From Hydractinia symbiolongicarpus (Eukaryota > Cnidaria > Hydrozoa > Anthoathecata > Hydractiniidae): 64,000 nucleotides of DNA. The DNA is taken from assembly GCF_029227915.1 (NCBI RefSeq), contig NC_079880.1:26221501-26285500 (forward strand), read 5' to 3'. Below the pieces are notes generated by a model that saw only the letters and a program-made list of their open reading frames with translations, did not search any database and was not told where the DNA came from. The first letter of the stretch is position 1. Every line of letters starts with the position of its first letter. Shown piece by piece: positions 25,401 to 40,400 of the stretch. Made by a program: the position numbers and the translations under genes.

Positions 25401-28400
25401 ATGATCGCTTGAACTCAACGATTACACTGCCGCTGTGATAGCGCTTTATTAAAAAAAATAGATAAATAAGTCATTTTTTACTGTGGGACCAATCTTAGCC
25501 GTTAGTGCGCGCTGAAGAAATAGAGACCGTTTCAAAAACTACATTTTATTGCCTATCTAACGGTATCAGTCCGTTGGAGTTACAACTGTTGCGTCACATA
25601 TTGGTACCAACATGTATTTAGCGATTTGTTTCTGTTATCACAATGTTGTATCGCTATTAACAGTAAAACCATTGACTGCGGGACTTAATAGAACTGATTT
25701 TAGACTTTGACCTTATAAAGGTCATCACGTTAGCAAGCGCTGAAGAAATAGAGACATTTTCAAAAAGTGAATTTCATTGACTTTCTAGCGGTATCAATCC
25801 GTTTGATTTGCAACGGTTCCGTCACATATTCGTACCAACATGTATTTAACGATATTTTTGACATGTTACTACGTTGCATCGCTTTTAACAGTGAAACGAT
25901 TGACTGTGGGACTTAATTGAACTGATTATACACGTTGAACTTATAAATGTGATAAATGAGACAATTGGACTCCAAGAAATTACATTCTTCTTAATTTGAT
26001 ATGATTGCTTGAACTCAACGGTTACACTGGGCGCTGTGATAGCGCTTTAGTAAAAAATGTAGATAAATAAGTCATTTTTTACTGTGGGACCAATCCTAGC
26101 CGTTAGCTTGCCGTGAAGAAATAGAGATATTTTCAGAAACTGAATTTCATTGGTTTTCTAGCGGTATAAATCCGTTTGAGTTACAACGGTTGCATCACAT
26201 ATTCGAACGAACATGTATTAAGCGATATTTTTCCGATATTACTAGGTTGCATCGCTTTTAACAGTGAAACGATTGACTGTGGGACTTAATTGAACTGCTT
26301 TGGACTTTGACCTTATGAATGTAATAAATGAGACAACTGAACTCCAAGAAATAATTTTCTTCTTAATTTGACATGATTGCTTGAACTCAAAGATTTCACT
26401 GGGCGCTGTGGTAGCGCTTTATTTAAAAATGTAGATAAATTAGTCATTTTTTACTGTGGGACCAATCCTAGCCGTTAGCGCGCGCTGAAGAAATAGAGAC
26501 ATTTTCAAAAATTACATTTCATTGACTTTTTAACGGTATCAATGCGTTTGAGTTACAAAGTTTGCGTCAAGTATTCGTACCAACATGTATTTAGAGATTT
26601 GTTTCCGATATTACTAGGTTGCATCGCTTTTAACAGTGAAACGATTGACTGTGGGACTTAATTGAACTGAATTTATACTTTGACCTTATGAATGTGGTAT
26701 ATGAGACAACTGGACTCCAAGAAATAACATTCTACTTAATTTGACATGATTGCCGGAACTCAACGATTACACTGGGCACTGTGGAAGCGTTTCATTCAAA
26801 AATTTGGATAAATAAGTCATTCTTTACCGTGGTACCAATCCTTGCCGTTTGCTCGCGCTGAAGAAATAAAGACAGTTTCAAAAACTACATTTCATTGACT
26901 TTCTAACGGTATCAATCCGTTTCAGTTACAACAGTTGCGTCAAGGATTCGTACCAACATGTATTTAGCGATATTTTTGACATGTTATTAGGTTGCATCGC
27001 TTTCAACAGTGAAACGATTGACTGTGGGACTTAATTGAACTGATTATACACGTTGAACTTATAAATGTGATAAATGAGACAATTGGACTCCAAGAAATTA
27101 CATTCTTCTTAATTTGAAATGATTGCTTGAACTCAACGATTGCACTGGGCGCTGTGATGGCGCTTTAGTAAAAAATGTAGATAAATAAGTCATTTTTTAC
27201 TGTGGGACCAATCCTAGCCGTTAGCTCTCGTGAAGAAATAGAGATATTTCCAGAAACTGAGTTTCATTGGTTTTCTAGCGGTATCAATCCGTTTGAGTTA
27301 CAACGGTTGCATCACATATTCGTAGCAACATGTATTAAGCGATATTTTTCCGATATTACTAGGTTGCATCGCTTTTAGCAGTGAAACGATTGACTGTGGG
27401 ACTTAATTGAACTGCTTTGGACTTTGACCTTATGAATGTAATAAATGAGACAACTGAACTCCAAGAAATAATATTCTTCTTAATTTGACATGATTGCTTG
27501 AACTCAACAATTACACTGGGCGCTGTGGTGGCGCTTTATTTAAAAATGTAGATAAATAAGTCATTTTTTACTGTAGGACCAATCCTAGCCGTTAGCGCGT
27601 GCTGAAGAAATAGAGACATTTTCAGAAAGTTCATTTCACTGACTTTCTACCGGTATCAAACCGTTTGAGTTACAACAGTTGCGTCAAAGATTCGTACCAA
27701 CATGTATTTAGCGATATTTTTGACATGTTATTAGGTTTCATCGCTTTCAACAGTGAAACGATTGACTTTGGGACTTAATTGAACTGATTATACACGTTGA
27801 ACTTATAAATGTGATAAATGAGACAAATGGACTCCAAGAAATTACATTCTTCTTAATTTGACGTGATTGCTTGAACTCAACGATTACAATGGGCGCTGTG
27901 ATAGCGCTTTAGTAAAAAATGTAGATAAATAAGTCATTTTTTGCTGTGGGACCAATCCTAGCCGTTAGCTCGCCGTGAAGAAATAGAGATATTTCCAGAA
28001 ACTGAATTTCATTGGTTTTCTAACAGTGTTAATCCATTTGAGTTACAACAGTTGCGTCAAGGATTCGTAGCAACATGTATTTAGAGATTTGTTTACGATT
28101 TTACTAGGTTGCATAGCTCTTAACAGGGAGTCGATTGACTGCGGGACTTAACTGAACTTACTTTAGACTTTGACCTTTTAAATGTGATAAACGAGACAAT
28201 TGGACTCCAAGAAATAACATTCTTCTTAATTTGACATGATTGCTTGAACTCAACGATTACACTGGGCGCTGTGATAGCGCTTTATTAAAAAAAATAGATA
28301 AATAAGTCATTTTGTACTGTCGGACCAATCCTAGCCGTTAGTGCGCGCTGAAGAAATAGAGACATTTTCTTAAAGTGCATTTCATTGACTCTGTAGCGGT

Positions 28401-29990
28401 ATCAATCCGTTTGAATTACAACGGTTGCGTCACATATTCGTACCAACATGTATTGAGCGATATTTTTCCGATGTTACTAGGTTGCATCGCTTTTAACAGT
28501 GAAACGACTGACTGTGGGACTTAATTTTACTGATTATAGACTTTGAACTTATAAATGTGATAAATGAGACAATTGGACTCCAAGAAATAACAATCTTCTT
28601 AATTTGACATGATTGCTTGAACTCAACGATTACACTGGCGCTGTGATAGCGCTTTATTAAAAAAAAATAGATTAATAAGTCATTTTTTACTGAGGGACCA
28701 ATCCTAGCTGTTAGCGCGCCCTGAAGAAATGGAGACCTTTTCAAAAACTACATTTCATTGTCTTTCTAACGGTATCAATCCGTTTCAGTTACAACATTTG
28801 CGTCAAGGATTTGTACCAACATGTATTTAGCGATATTTTTGACATGTTATTAGGTTGCATCACTTTCAACTGTGAAACGATTGACTGTGGGACTTAATTG
28901 AACTGATTATACACGTTGAACTTATAAATGTGATAAATGAGACAATTGGACTCCAAGAAATTACATTCTTCTTAATTTGACATGATTGCTTGAACTCAAC
29001 GATTACACTGGGCGCTGTGATAGTGCTTTAGTAAAAAATGTAGATAAATAAGTCATTTTTTACTGTGGGACCAATCCTAGCCGTTAGCTCGCCGTGAAGA
29101 AATAGAGATATTTCCAGAAACTGAATTTCATTGGTTTTCTAGCGGTATCAATCCGTTTGAGTTACAACGGTTGCATCACATATTCGAACGAACATGCATT
29201 AAGCGATATTTTTCCGATATTACTAGGTTGCATCGCTTTTAACAGTGAAACGATTGACTGTGGGACTTTATTGAACTGATTTTATACTTTGACCTTATGA
29301 ATGTGGTATATGAGACAACTGGACTCCAAGAAATTACATTCTTCTTAATTTGACATGATTGCTTGAACTCAACGATTACACTGGGCCCTGTGGTAGCGCT
29401 TTATTTAAAAATGTAGATGAATTAGTCATTTTTTACTCTGGGACCAACCCTAGCCGTTAGCGCGCGCTTAAGAAATAAAGACATTTTCAAAAAGTGCATT
29501 TCATTGACTTTCTTGCGGTATCAATCCGTTTGTGTTACAACGGTTGCGCCTCATATTCGTACGAACATGTATTTAGCGATATTTTTCCGATGTTACTAGG
29601 TTGCATCGCTTTTAACAGTGAAACGATTGACTGTGGGACTTAATTGAACTGATTTTAGACTTCGAACTTATAAATGTGATAAATGAGACAATTGGACTCC
29701 AAGAAATAACATTCTTCTTAATTTGACATGATTGCTTGAACTCAACGATTTCACTGGCGCTGTGATAGCGCTTTATGAAAAAAAAATAGATAAATAAGTC
29801 ATTTTTTACCGTGGGACCAATCCTTGCCGTTTGCTCGCGCTGAAGAAATAAAGACAGTTTCAAAAACTACATTTCATTGACTTTCTAACGGTATCAATCC
29901 GTTTCAGTTACAACAGTTGCGTCAAGTAATCGTACCAACATGTATTTAGAGATTTGTTTCCGATATTACTAGGTTGCATCGCTTTTAACA
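22410..29990 (+). repeat. Large satellite block, copy 2
   Basis: This is the second copy of the block described for 11.7-20.9 kb. It differs by scattered substitutions and by a rearranged stretch near 22,876, where TTTATACGAGACATATTTATATGA-like sequence replaces the normal TTTATACTTTGACC text and makes this copy about 9 bp shorter. It lacks the 1,305-bp local expansion of copy 1. Parts were copied again downstream: CGACTGACTGT near 28,505 recurs near 31,474, a 2,969-bp step of eight monomers. Confidence 0.83.
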
Positions 29991-32900
29991 GTGAAACGAT
30001 TGACTGTGGGACTTAATTGAACTGATTTTATACTTTGACCTTATGAATGTGGTATATGAGACAACTGGACTCCAAGAAATTACATTCTTCTTAATTTGAC
30101 ATGATTGCTTGAACTCAACGATTACACTGGGCGCTGTGGTAGCGCTTTATTTAAAAATGTAGATAAATTAGTCATTTTTTACTGTGGGACCAACCCTAGC
30201 CGTTAGCGCGCGCTTAAGAAATAGAGACATTTTCAAAAAGTGCATTTCATTGACTTTCTTGCGGTATCAATCCGTTTGTGTTACAACGGTTGCGCCTCAT
30301 ATTCGTACGAACATGTATTTAGCGATATTTTTCCGATGTTACTAGGTTGCATCGCTTTTAACAGTGAAACGATTGACTGTGGGACTTAATTGAACTGATT
30401 TTAGACTTCGAACTTATAAGTGTGATAAATGAGACAATTGGACTCCAAGAAATTACATTCTTCTTAATTTGACATGATTGCTTGAACTCAACGATTACAC
30501 TGGGCGCTGTGATAGCGCTTTAGTAAAAAATGTAGATAAATAAGTCATTTTTTACTGTGGGACCAATCCTAGCCGTTAGCTCGCCGTGAAGAAATAGAGA
30601 TATTTCCAGAAACTGAATTTCATTGGTTTTCTAGCGGTATCAATCCGTTTGAGTTACAACGGTTGCATCACATATTCGTACCATCATGTATTAAGCGATA
30701 TTTTTCCGATATTACTAGGTTGCATCGCTTTTAGCAGTGAAACGATTGACTGTGGGACTTAATTGAACTGCTTCGGACTTTGACCTTATGAATGTAATAA
30801 ATGAGACAACTGAACTCCAAGAAATAATATTCTTCTTAATTTGACATGATTGCTTGAACTCAAAGATTACACTGGGCGCTGTGGTAGCGCTTTATTTAAA
30901 AATTTAGATAAATTAGTCTTTTTTTACTGTGGGACCAATCCTATCCTAGAAGAAGAGACATTTTCAAAAAGTGCATTTCATTGACTTTCTTGCGGTATCA
31001 ATCCGTTTGTGTTACAACGGTTGCGCCTCATATTCGTACGAACATGTATTTAGCGATATTTTTCCGATGTTACTAGGTTGCATCGCTTTAACAGTGAAAC
31101 GATTGACTGTGGGACTTAATTGAACTGATTTTATACTTTGACCTTATGAATGTGGTATATGAGACAACTGGACTCCAAGAAATTACATTCTTCTTAATTT
31201 GACATGATTGCTTGAACTCAACGATTACACTGGGCGCTGTGATAGCGCTTTATTAAAAAAAAATAGATAAATAAGTCATTTTGTACTGTCAGACCAATCC
31301 TAGTCGTTAGTGCGCGCTGAAGAAATAGAGACATTTTCTTAAAGTGCATTTCATTGACTCTGTAGCGGTATCAATCCATTTGAATTACAACGGTTGCGTC
31401 ACATATTCGTACCAACATGTATTGAGCGATATTTTTCCGATGTTACTAGGTTGCATCGCTTTTAACAGTGAAACGACTGACTGTTGGACTTAATTTTACT
31501 GATTATAGACTTTGAACTTATAAATGTGATAAATGAGACAATTGGACTCCAAGAAATAACAATCTTCTTAATTTGACATGATTGCTTGAACTCAACGATT
31601 ACACTGGCGCTGTGATAGCGCTTTATTAAAAAAAAATAGATTAATAAGTCATTTTTTAATGAGGGACCAATCCTAGCTGTTAGCGCGCCCTGAAGAAATG
31701 GAGACCTTTTCAAAAACTACATTTCATTGTCTTTCTAACGGTATCAATCCGTTTCAGTTACAACATTTGCGTCAAGGATTTGTACCAACATGTATTTAGC
31801 GATATTTTTGACATGTTATTAGGTTGCATCGCTTTCAACTGTGAAATGATTGACTGTGGGACTTAATTGAACTGATTATACACGTTGAACTTATAAATGT
31901 GATAAATGAGACAATTGGACTCCAAGAAATTACATTCTTCTTAATTTGACATGATTGCTTGAACTCAACGATTACACTGGGCGCTGTGATAGTGCTTTAG
32001 TAAAAAATGTAGATAAATAAGTCATTTTTTACTGTGGGACCAATCCTAGCCGTTAGCTCGCCGTGAAGAAATAGAGATATTTCCAGAAACTGAATTTCAT
32101 TGGTTTTCTAGCGGTATCAATCCGTTTGAGTTACAACGGTTGCATCACATATTCGAACGAACATGTATTAAGCGATATTTTTCCGATATTACTAGGTTGC
32201 ATCGCTTTTAACAGTGAAACGATTGACTGTGGGACTTAATTGAACTGCTTGGGACTTTGACCTTATGAATGTAATAAATGAGACAATTGAACTCCAAGGA
32301 ATAATATTCTTTTTAATTTGACATGATTGCTTGAACTCAAAGATTTCACTGGGCGCTGTGGTAGCGCTTTATTTAAAAATGTAGATAAAATAGTCATTTT
32401 TTACTGTGGGACCAATCCTAGCCGTTAGCGCGCGCTGAAGAAATAGAGACATTTTCAAAAACTACATTTCATTGACTTTCTAACGGTATCAATGCGTTTG
32501 AGTTACAACGTTTGCGTCAAGTATTCGTACCAACATGTATTTAGAGATTTGTTTCCGATATTACTAGGTTGCATCGCTTTTAACAGTGAAACGATTGACT
32601 GTGGGACTTAATTGAACTGATTTTATACTTTGACCTTATGAATGTGGTATATGAGACAACTGGACTCCAAGAAATTACATTCTTCTTAATTTGACATGAT
32701 TGCTTGAACTCAACGATTACACTGGGTGCTGTGGTAGCGCTTTATTTAAAAATGTAGATAAATTAATCATTTTTTACTGTGGGACCAACCCTAGCCGTTA
32801 GCGCGCGCTGAAGAAATAGAGACATTTTCAAAAACTACATTTCATTGACTTTCTAACGGTATCAATGCGTTTGAGTTACAACGTTTGCGTCAAGTATTCG

Positions 32901-33180
32901 TACCAACATGTATTTAGAGATTTGTTTCCAATATTACTAGGTTGCATCGCTTTTAACAGTGAAACGATTGACTGTGGGACTTAATTGAACTGATTTTATA
33001 CTTTGACCTTATGAATGTGGTATATGAGACAACTGGACTCCAAGAAATTACATTCTTCTTAATTTGACATGATTGCTTGAACTCAACGATTACACTGGGC
33101 GCTGTGGTAGCGCTTTATTTAAAAATGTAGATGAATTAGTCATTTTTTACTCTGGGACCAACCCTAGCCGTTAGCGCGCG

Positions 33181-36100
33181 CTTAAGAAATGAAGACATTT
33201 TCAAAAAGTGCATTTCATTGACTTTCTTGCGGTATCAATCCGTTTGTGTTACAACGGTTGCGCCTCATATTCGTACGAACATGTATTTAGCGATATTTTT
33301 CCGATGTTACTAGGTTGCATCGCTTTTAACAGTGAAACGATTGACTGTGGGACTTAATTGAACTGATTTTAGACTTCGAACTTATAAATGTGATAAATGA
33401 GACAATTGGACTCCAAGAAATAACATTCTTCTTAATTTGACATGATTGCTTGAACTCAACGATTTCACTGGCGCTGTGATAGCGCTTTATGAAAAAAAAA
33501 TAGATAAATAAGTCATTTTTTACCGTGGGACCAATCCTTGCCGTTTGCTCGCGCTGAAGAAATAAAGACAGTTTCAAAAACTACATTTCATTGACTTTCT
33601 AACGGTATCAATCCGTTTCAGTTACAACAGTTGCGTCAAGTATTCGTACCAACATGTATTTAGAGATTTGTTTCCGATATTACTAGGTTGCATCGCTTTT
33701 AACAGTGAAACGATTGACTGTGGGACTTAATTGAACTGCTTTTATACTTTGACCTTATGAAAGTGGTATATGAGACAACTGGACTCCAAGAAATTACATT
33801 CTTCTTAATTTGACATGATTGCTTGAACTCAACGATTACACTGGGCGCTGTGGTAGCGCTTTATTTAAAAATGTAGATAAATTAGTCATTTTTTACTGTG
33901 GGACCAACCCTAGCCGTTAGCGCGCGCTTAAGAAATAGAGACATTTTCAAAAAGTGCATTTCATTGACTTTCTTGCGGTATCAATCCGTTTGTGTTACAA
34001 CGGTTGCGCCTCATATTAGTACGAACATGTATTTAGCGATATTTTTCCGATGTTACTAGGTTGCATCGCTTTTAACAGTGAAACGATTGACTGTGGGACT
34101 TAATTGAACTGATTTTAGACTTCGAACTTATAAGTTTGATAAATGAGACAAATGGACTCCAAGAAATAACATTCTTCTTAATTTGACATGATTGCTTAAA
34201 CTCAACGATTTCACTGGCGCTGTGATAGCGCTTTATGAAAAAAAAATTAGATAAATAAGTCATTTTTTACCGTGGGACCAATCCTTGCCGTTTGCTCGCG
34301 CTTAAGAAATAAAGACAGTTTCAAAAACTACATTTCATTGACTTTCTAACGGTATCAATCCGTTTCAGTTACAACAGTTGCTTCAAGGATTCGTACCAAC
34401 ATGTATTTAGCGATATTTTTGACATGTTATTAGGTTGCATCGCTTTCAACAGTGAAACGATTGACTGTGGGACTTAATTGAACTGATTATACACGTTGAA
34501 CTTATAAATGTGATAAATGAGACAATTGGACTCCAAGAAATTACATTCTTCTTAATTTGACATGATTGCTTGAACTCAACGATTACACTGGGCGCTGTGA
34601 TAGCGCTTTAGTAAAAAATGTAGATAAATAAGTCATTTTTTACTGTGGGACCAATCCTAGCCGTTAGCTCGCCGTGAAGAAATAGAGATATTTCCAGAAA
34701 CTGAATTTCATTGGTTTTCTAGCGGTATCAATCCGTTTGAGTTACAACGGTTGCATCACATATTCGTACCATCATGTATTAAGCGATATTTTTCCGATAT
34801 TACTAGGTTGCATCGCTTTTAGCAGTGAAACGATTGACTGTGGGACTTAATTGAACTGCTTCGGACTTTGAACTTATAAATGTGATAAATGAGACAATTG
34901 GACTCCAAGAAATAACAATCTTCTTAATTTGACATGATTGCTTGAACTCAACGATTACACTGGCGCTGTGATAGCGCTTTATTAAAAAAAAAATAGATTA
35001 ATAAGTCATTTTTTAATGAGGGACCAATCCTAGCTGTTAGCGCGCCCTGAAGAAATGGAGACCTTTTCAAAAACTACATTTCATTGTCTTTCTAACGGTA
35101 TCAATCCGTTTCAGTTACAACGGTTGCATCACATATTCGTACCATCATGTATTAAGCGATATTTTTCCGATATTACTAGGTTGCATCGCTTTTAACAGTG
35201 AAACGATTGACTGTGGGACTTAATTGAACTGCTTGGGACTTTGACCTTATGAATGTAATAAATGAGACAATTGAACTCCAAGGAATAATATTCTTTTTAA
35301 TTTGACATGATTGCTTGAACTCAAAGATTTCACTGGGCGCTGTGGTAGCGCTTTATTTAAAAATGTAGATAAAATAGTCATTTTTTACTGTGGGACCAAT
35401 CCTAGCCGTTAGCGCGCGCTGAAGAAATAGAGACATTTTCAAAAACTACATTTCATTGACTTTCTAACGGTATCAATGCGTTTGAGTTACAACGTTTGCG
35501 TCAAGTATTCGTACCAACATGTATTTAGAGATTTGTTTCCGATATTACTAGGTTGCATCGCTTTTAACAGTAAAACGATTGACTGTGGGACTTAATTGAA
35601 CTGATTTTATACTTTGACCTTATGAATGTGGTATATGAGACAACTGGACTCCAAGAAATTACATTCTTCTTAATTTGACATGATTGCTTGAACTCAACGA
35701 TTACACTGGGTGCTGTGGTAGCGCTTTATTTAAAAATGTAGATAAATTAATCATTTTTTACTGTGGGACCAACCCTAGCCGTTAGCGCGCGCTTAAGAAA
35801 TGAATACATTTTCAAAAAGTGCATTTCATTGACTTTCTTGCGGTATCAATCCGTTTGTGTTACAACGGTTGCGCCTCATATTCGTACGAACATGTATTTA
35901 GCGATATTTTTCCGATGTTACTAGGTTGCATCGCTTTTAACAGTGAAACGATTGACTGTGGGACTTAATTGAACTGATTTTAGACTTCGAACTTATAAAT
36001 GTGATAAATGAGACAATTGGACTCCAAGAAATAACATTCTTCTTAATTTGACATGATTGCTTGAACTCAACGATTTCACTGGCGCTGTGATAGCGCTTTA

Positions 36101-37475
36101 TGAAAAAAAAATAGATAAATAAGTCATTTTTTACCGTGGGACCAATCCTTGCCGTTTGCTCGCGCTGAAGAAATAAAGACAGTTTCAAAAACTACATTTC
36201 ATTGACTTTCTAACGGTATCAATCCGTTTCAGTTACAACAGTTGCGTCAAGTATTCGTACCAACATGTATTTAGAGATTTGTTTCCGATATTACTAGGTT
36301 GCATCGCTTTTAACAGTGAAACGATTGACTGTGGGACTTAATTGAACTGCTTTTATACTTTGACCTTATGAAAGTGGTATATGAGACAACTGGACTCAAA
36401 GAAATTACATTCTTCTTAATTTGACATGATTGCTTGAACTCAACGATTACACTGGGCGCTGTGGTAGCGCTTTATTTAAAAATGTAGATAAATTAGTCAT
36501 TTTTTACTGTGGGACCAACCCTAGCCGTTAGCGCGCGCTTAAGAAATAGAGACATTTTCAAAAAGTGCATTTCATTGACTTTCTTGCGGTATCAATCCGT
36601 TTGTGTTACAACGGTTGCGCCTCATATTAGTACGAACATGTATTTAGCGATATTTTTCCGATGTTACTAGGTTGCATCGCTTTTAACAGTGAAACGATTG
36701 ACTGTGGGACTTAATTGAACTGATTTTAGACTTCGAACTTATAAGTTTGATAAATGAGACAAATGGACTCCAAGAAATAACATTCTTCTTAATTTGACAT
36801 GATTGCTTAAACTCAACGATTTCACTGGCGCTGTGATAGCGCTTTATGAAAAAAAAAATAGATAAATAAGTCATTTTTTACCGTGGGACCAATCCTTGCC
36901 GTTTGCTCGCGCTTAAGAAATAAAGACAGTTTCAAAAACTACATTTCATTGACTTTCTAACGGTATCAATCCGTTTCAGTTACAACAGTTGCTTCAAGGA
37001 TTCGTACCAACATGTATTTAGCGATATTTTTGACATGTTATTAGGTTGCATCGCTTTCAACAGTGAAACGATTGACTGTGGGACTTAATTGAACTGATTA
37101 TACACGTTGAACTTATAAATGTGATAAATGAGACAATTGGACTCCAAGAAATTACATTCTTCTTAATTTGACATGATTGCTTGAACTCAACGATTACACT
37201 GGGCGCTGTGATAGCGCTTTAGTAAAAAATGTAGATAAATAAGTCATTTTTTACTGTGGGACCAATCCTAGCCGTTAGCTCGCCGTGAAGAAATAGAGAT
37301 ATTTCCAGAAACTGAATTTCATTGGTTTTCTAGCGGTATCAATCCGTTTGAGTTACAACGGTTGCATCACATATTCGTACCATCATGTATTAAGCGATAT
37401 TTTTCCGATATTACTAGGTTGCATCGCTTTTAGCAGTGAAACGATTGACTGTGGGACTTAATTGAACTGCTTCGG
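33181..37475 (+). repeat. Higher-order duplication, seven-monomer step of 2,611 bp
   Basis: Sequence from about 33,181 to 34,865 reappears at 35,792 to about 37,475 with a constant offset of 2,611. Shared private markers include CTTATAAGTTTGATAAATG, GACAAATGGACTCC, ATTGCTTAAACTCAACG and CGTACCATCATG. The match ends near 34,870, where the first copy switches to a class with CTTTGAACTTATAAATG while the second keeps CTTTGACCTTATGAATG. Upstream, markers near 32,248 and 35,232 match at 2,984 bp, one monomer more. Confidence 0.85.
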
Positions 37476-40400
37476 ACTTTGACCTTATGAATGTAATAAA
37501 TGAGACAACTGAACTCCAAGAAATAATATTCTTCTTAATTTGACATGATTGCTTGAACTCAATAATTACACTGGGCGCTGTGGTGGCGCTTTATTTAAAA
37601 ATGTAGATAAATAAGTCATTTTTTACTGTAGGACCAATCCTAGCCGTTAGCGCGTGCTGAAGAAATAGAGACATTTTCAGAAAGTGCATTTCATTGACTT
37701 TCTACCGGTATCAAACCGTTTAAGTTACAACTGTTGCGTCACATATTCGAACGAACATGTATTAAGTGATATTTTTCCGATATTACTAGGTTGCATCGCT
37801 TTTAACAGTGAAACGATTGACTGTGGGACTTAATTGAACTGCTGGGGACTTTGACCTTATGAATGTAATAAATGAGACAATTGAACTCCAAGAAATAATA
37901 TTCTTCTTAATTTGACATGATTGCTTGAACTCAAAGATTACACTGGGCGCTGTGGTAGCGCTTTATTTAAAAATGTAGATAAAATAGTCTTTTTTTACTG
38001 TGGGACCAATCCTATCCTAGAAATAGAGACATTTTCAAAAAGTGCATTTCATTGACTTTCTTGCGGTATCAATCCGTTTGTGTTACAACGGTTGCGCCTC
38101 ATATTCGTACGAACATGTATTTAGCGATATTTTTCCGATGTTACTAGGTTGCATCGCTTTAACAGTGAAACGATTGACTGTGGGACTTAATTGAACTGAT
38201 TTTATACTTTGACCTTATGAATGTGGTATATGAGACAACTGGACTCCAAGAAATTACATTCTTCTTAATTTGACATGATTGCTTGAACTCAACGATTACA
38301 CTGGGCGCTGTGGTAGCGCTTTATTTAAAAATGTAGATAAAATAGTCATTTTTTACTGTGGGACCAACCCTAGCCGTTAGCGCGCGCTTAAGAAATAGAG
38401 ACATTTTCAAAAAGTGCATTTCATTGACTTTCTTGCGGTATCAATCCGTTTGTGTTACAACGGTTGTGCCTCATATTCGTACGAACATGTATTTAGCGAT
38501 ATTTTTCCGATATTACTAGGTTGCATCGCTTTTAGCAGTGAAACGATTGACTGTGGGACTTAATTGAATTGCTTCGAACTTTGACCTTATAAATGTAATA
38601 AATGAGACAACTGAACTCCAAGAAATAATATTCTTCTTAATTTGACATGATTGCTTGAACTCAATAATTACACTGGGCGCTGTGGTAGCGCTTTATTTAA
38701 AAATGTAGATAAAATAGTCATTTTTTACTGTGGGACCAATCCTAGCCGTTAGCTCGCCGTGAAGAAATAGAGATATTTTCAGAAACTGAATTTCATTGGT
38801 TTTCTAGCGGTATCAATCCGTTTGAGTTACAACGGTTGCATCACATATTCGTACCATCATGTATTAAGCGATATTTTTCCGATATTACTAGGTTGCATCG
38901 CTTTTAGCAGTGAAACGATTGACTGTGGGACTTAATTGAACTGCTTCGGACTTTGACCTTATGAATGTAATAAATGAGAAAACTGAACTCCAAGAAATAA
39001 TATTCTTCTTAATTTGACATGATTGCTTGAACTCAATAATTACACTGGGCGCTGTGGTGGCGCTTTATTTAAAAATGTAGATAAATAAGTCATTTTTTAC
39101 TGTAGGACCAATCCTAGCCGTTAGCGCGTGCTGAAGAAATAGAGACATTTTCAGAAAGTGCATTTCATTGACTTTCTACCGGTATCAAACCGTTTAAGTT
39201 ACAACTGTTGCGTCACATATTCGAACGAACATGTATTAAGTGATATTTTTCCGATATTACTAGGTTGCATCGCTTTTAACAGTGAAACGATTGACTGTGG
39301 GACTTAATTGAACTGCTGGGGACTTTGACCTTATGAATGTAATAAATGAGACAATTGAACTCCAAGAAATAATATTCTTCTTAATTTGACATGATTGCTT
39401 GAACTCAAAGAATACACTGGGCGCTGTGGTAGCGCTTTATTTAAAAATGTAGATAAATTAGTCTTTTTTTACTGTAGGACCAATCCTATCCTAGAAATAG
39501 AGACATTTTCAAAAAGTGCATTTCATTGACTTTCTTGCGGTATCAATCCGTTTGTGTTACAACGGTTGCGCCTCATATTCGTACGAACATGTATTTAGCG
39601 ATATTTTTCCGATGTTACTAGGTTGCATCGCTTTAACAGTGAAACGATTGACTGTGGGACTTAATTGAACTGATTTTATACTTTGACCTTATGAATGTGG
39701 TATATGAGACAACTGGACTCCAAGAAATTACATTCTTCTTAATTTGACATGATTGCTTGAACTCAACGATTACACTGGGCGCTGTGGTAGCGCTTTATTT
39801 AAAAATGTAGATAAAATAGTCATTTTTTACTGTGGGACCAACCCTAGCCGTTAGCGCGCGCTTAAGAAATAGAGACATTTTCAAAAAGTGCATTTCATTG
39901 ACTTTCTTGCGGTATCAATCCGTTTGTGTTACAACGGTTGCGCCTCATATTCGTACGAACATGTATTTAGCGATATTTTTCCGATGTTACTAGGTTGCAT
40001 CGCTTTTAACAGTGAAACGATTGACTGTGGGACTTAATTGAACTGATTTTAGACTTCGAACTTATAAATGTGATAAATGAGACAATTGGACTTCAAGAAA
40101 TAACATTCTTCTTAATTTGACATGATTGCTTGAACTCAACGATTTCACTGGCGCTGTGATAGCGCTTTATGAAAAAAAAATAGATAAATAAGTCATTTTT
40201 TACCGTGGGACCAATCCTTGCCGTTTGCTCGCGCTGAAGAAATAAAGACAGTTTCAAAAACTACATTTCATTGACTTTCTAACGGTATCAATCCGTTTCA
40301 GTTACAACAGTTGCTCCAAGGATTCGTACCAACATGTATTTAGCGATATTTTTGACATGTTATTAGGTTGCATCGCTTTCAACAGTGAAACGATTGACTG

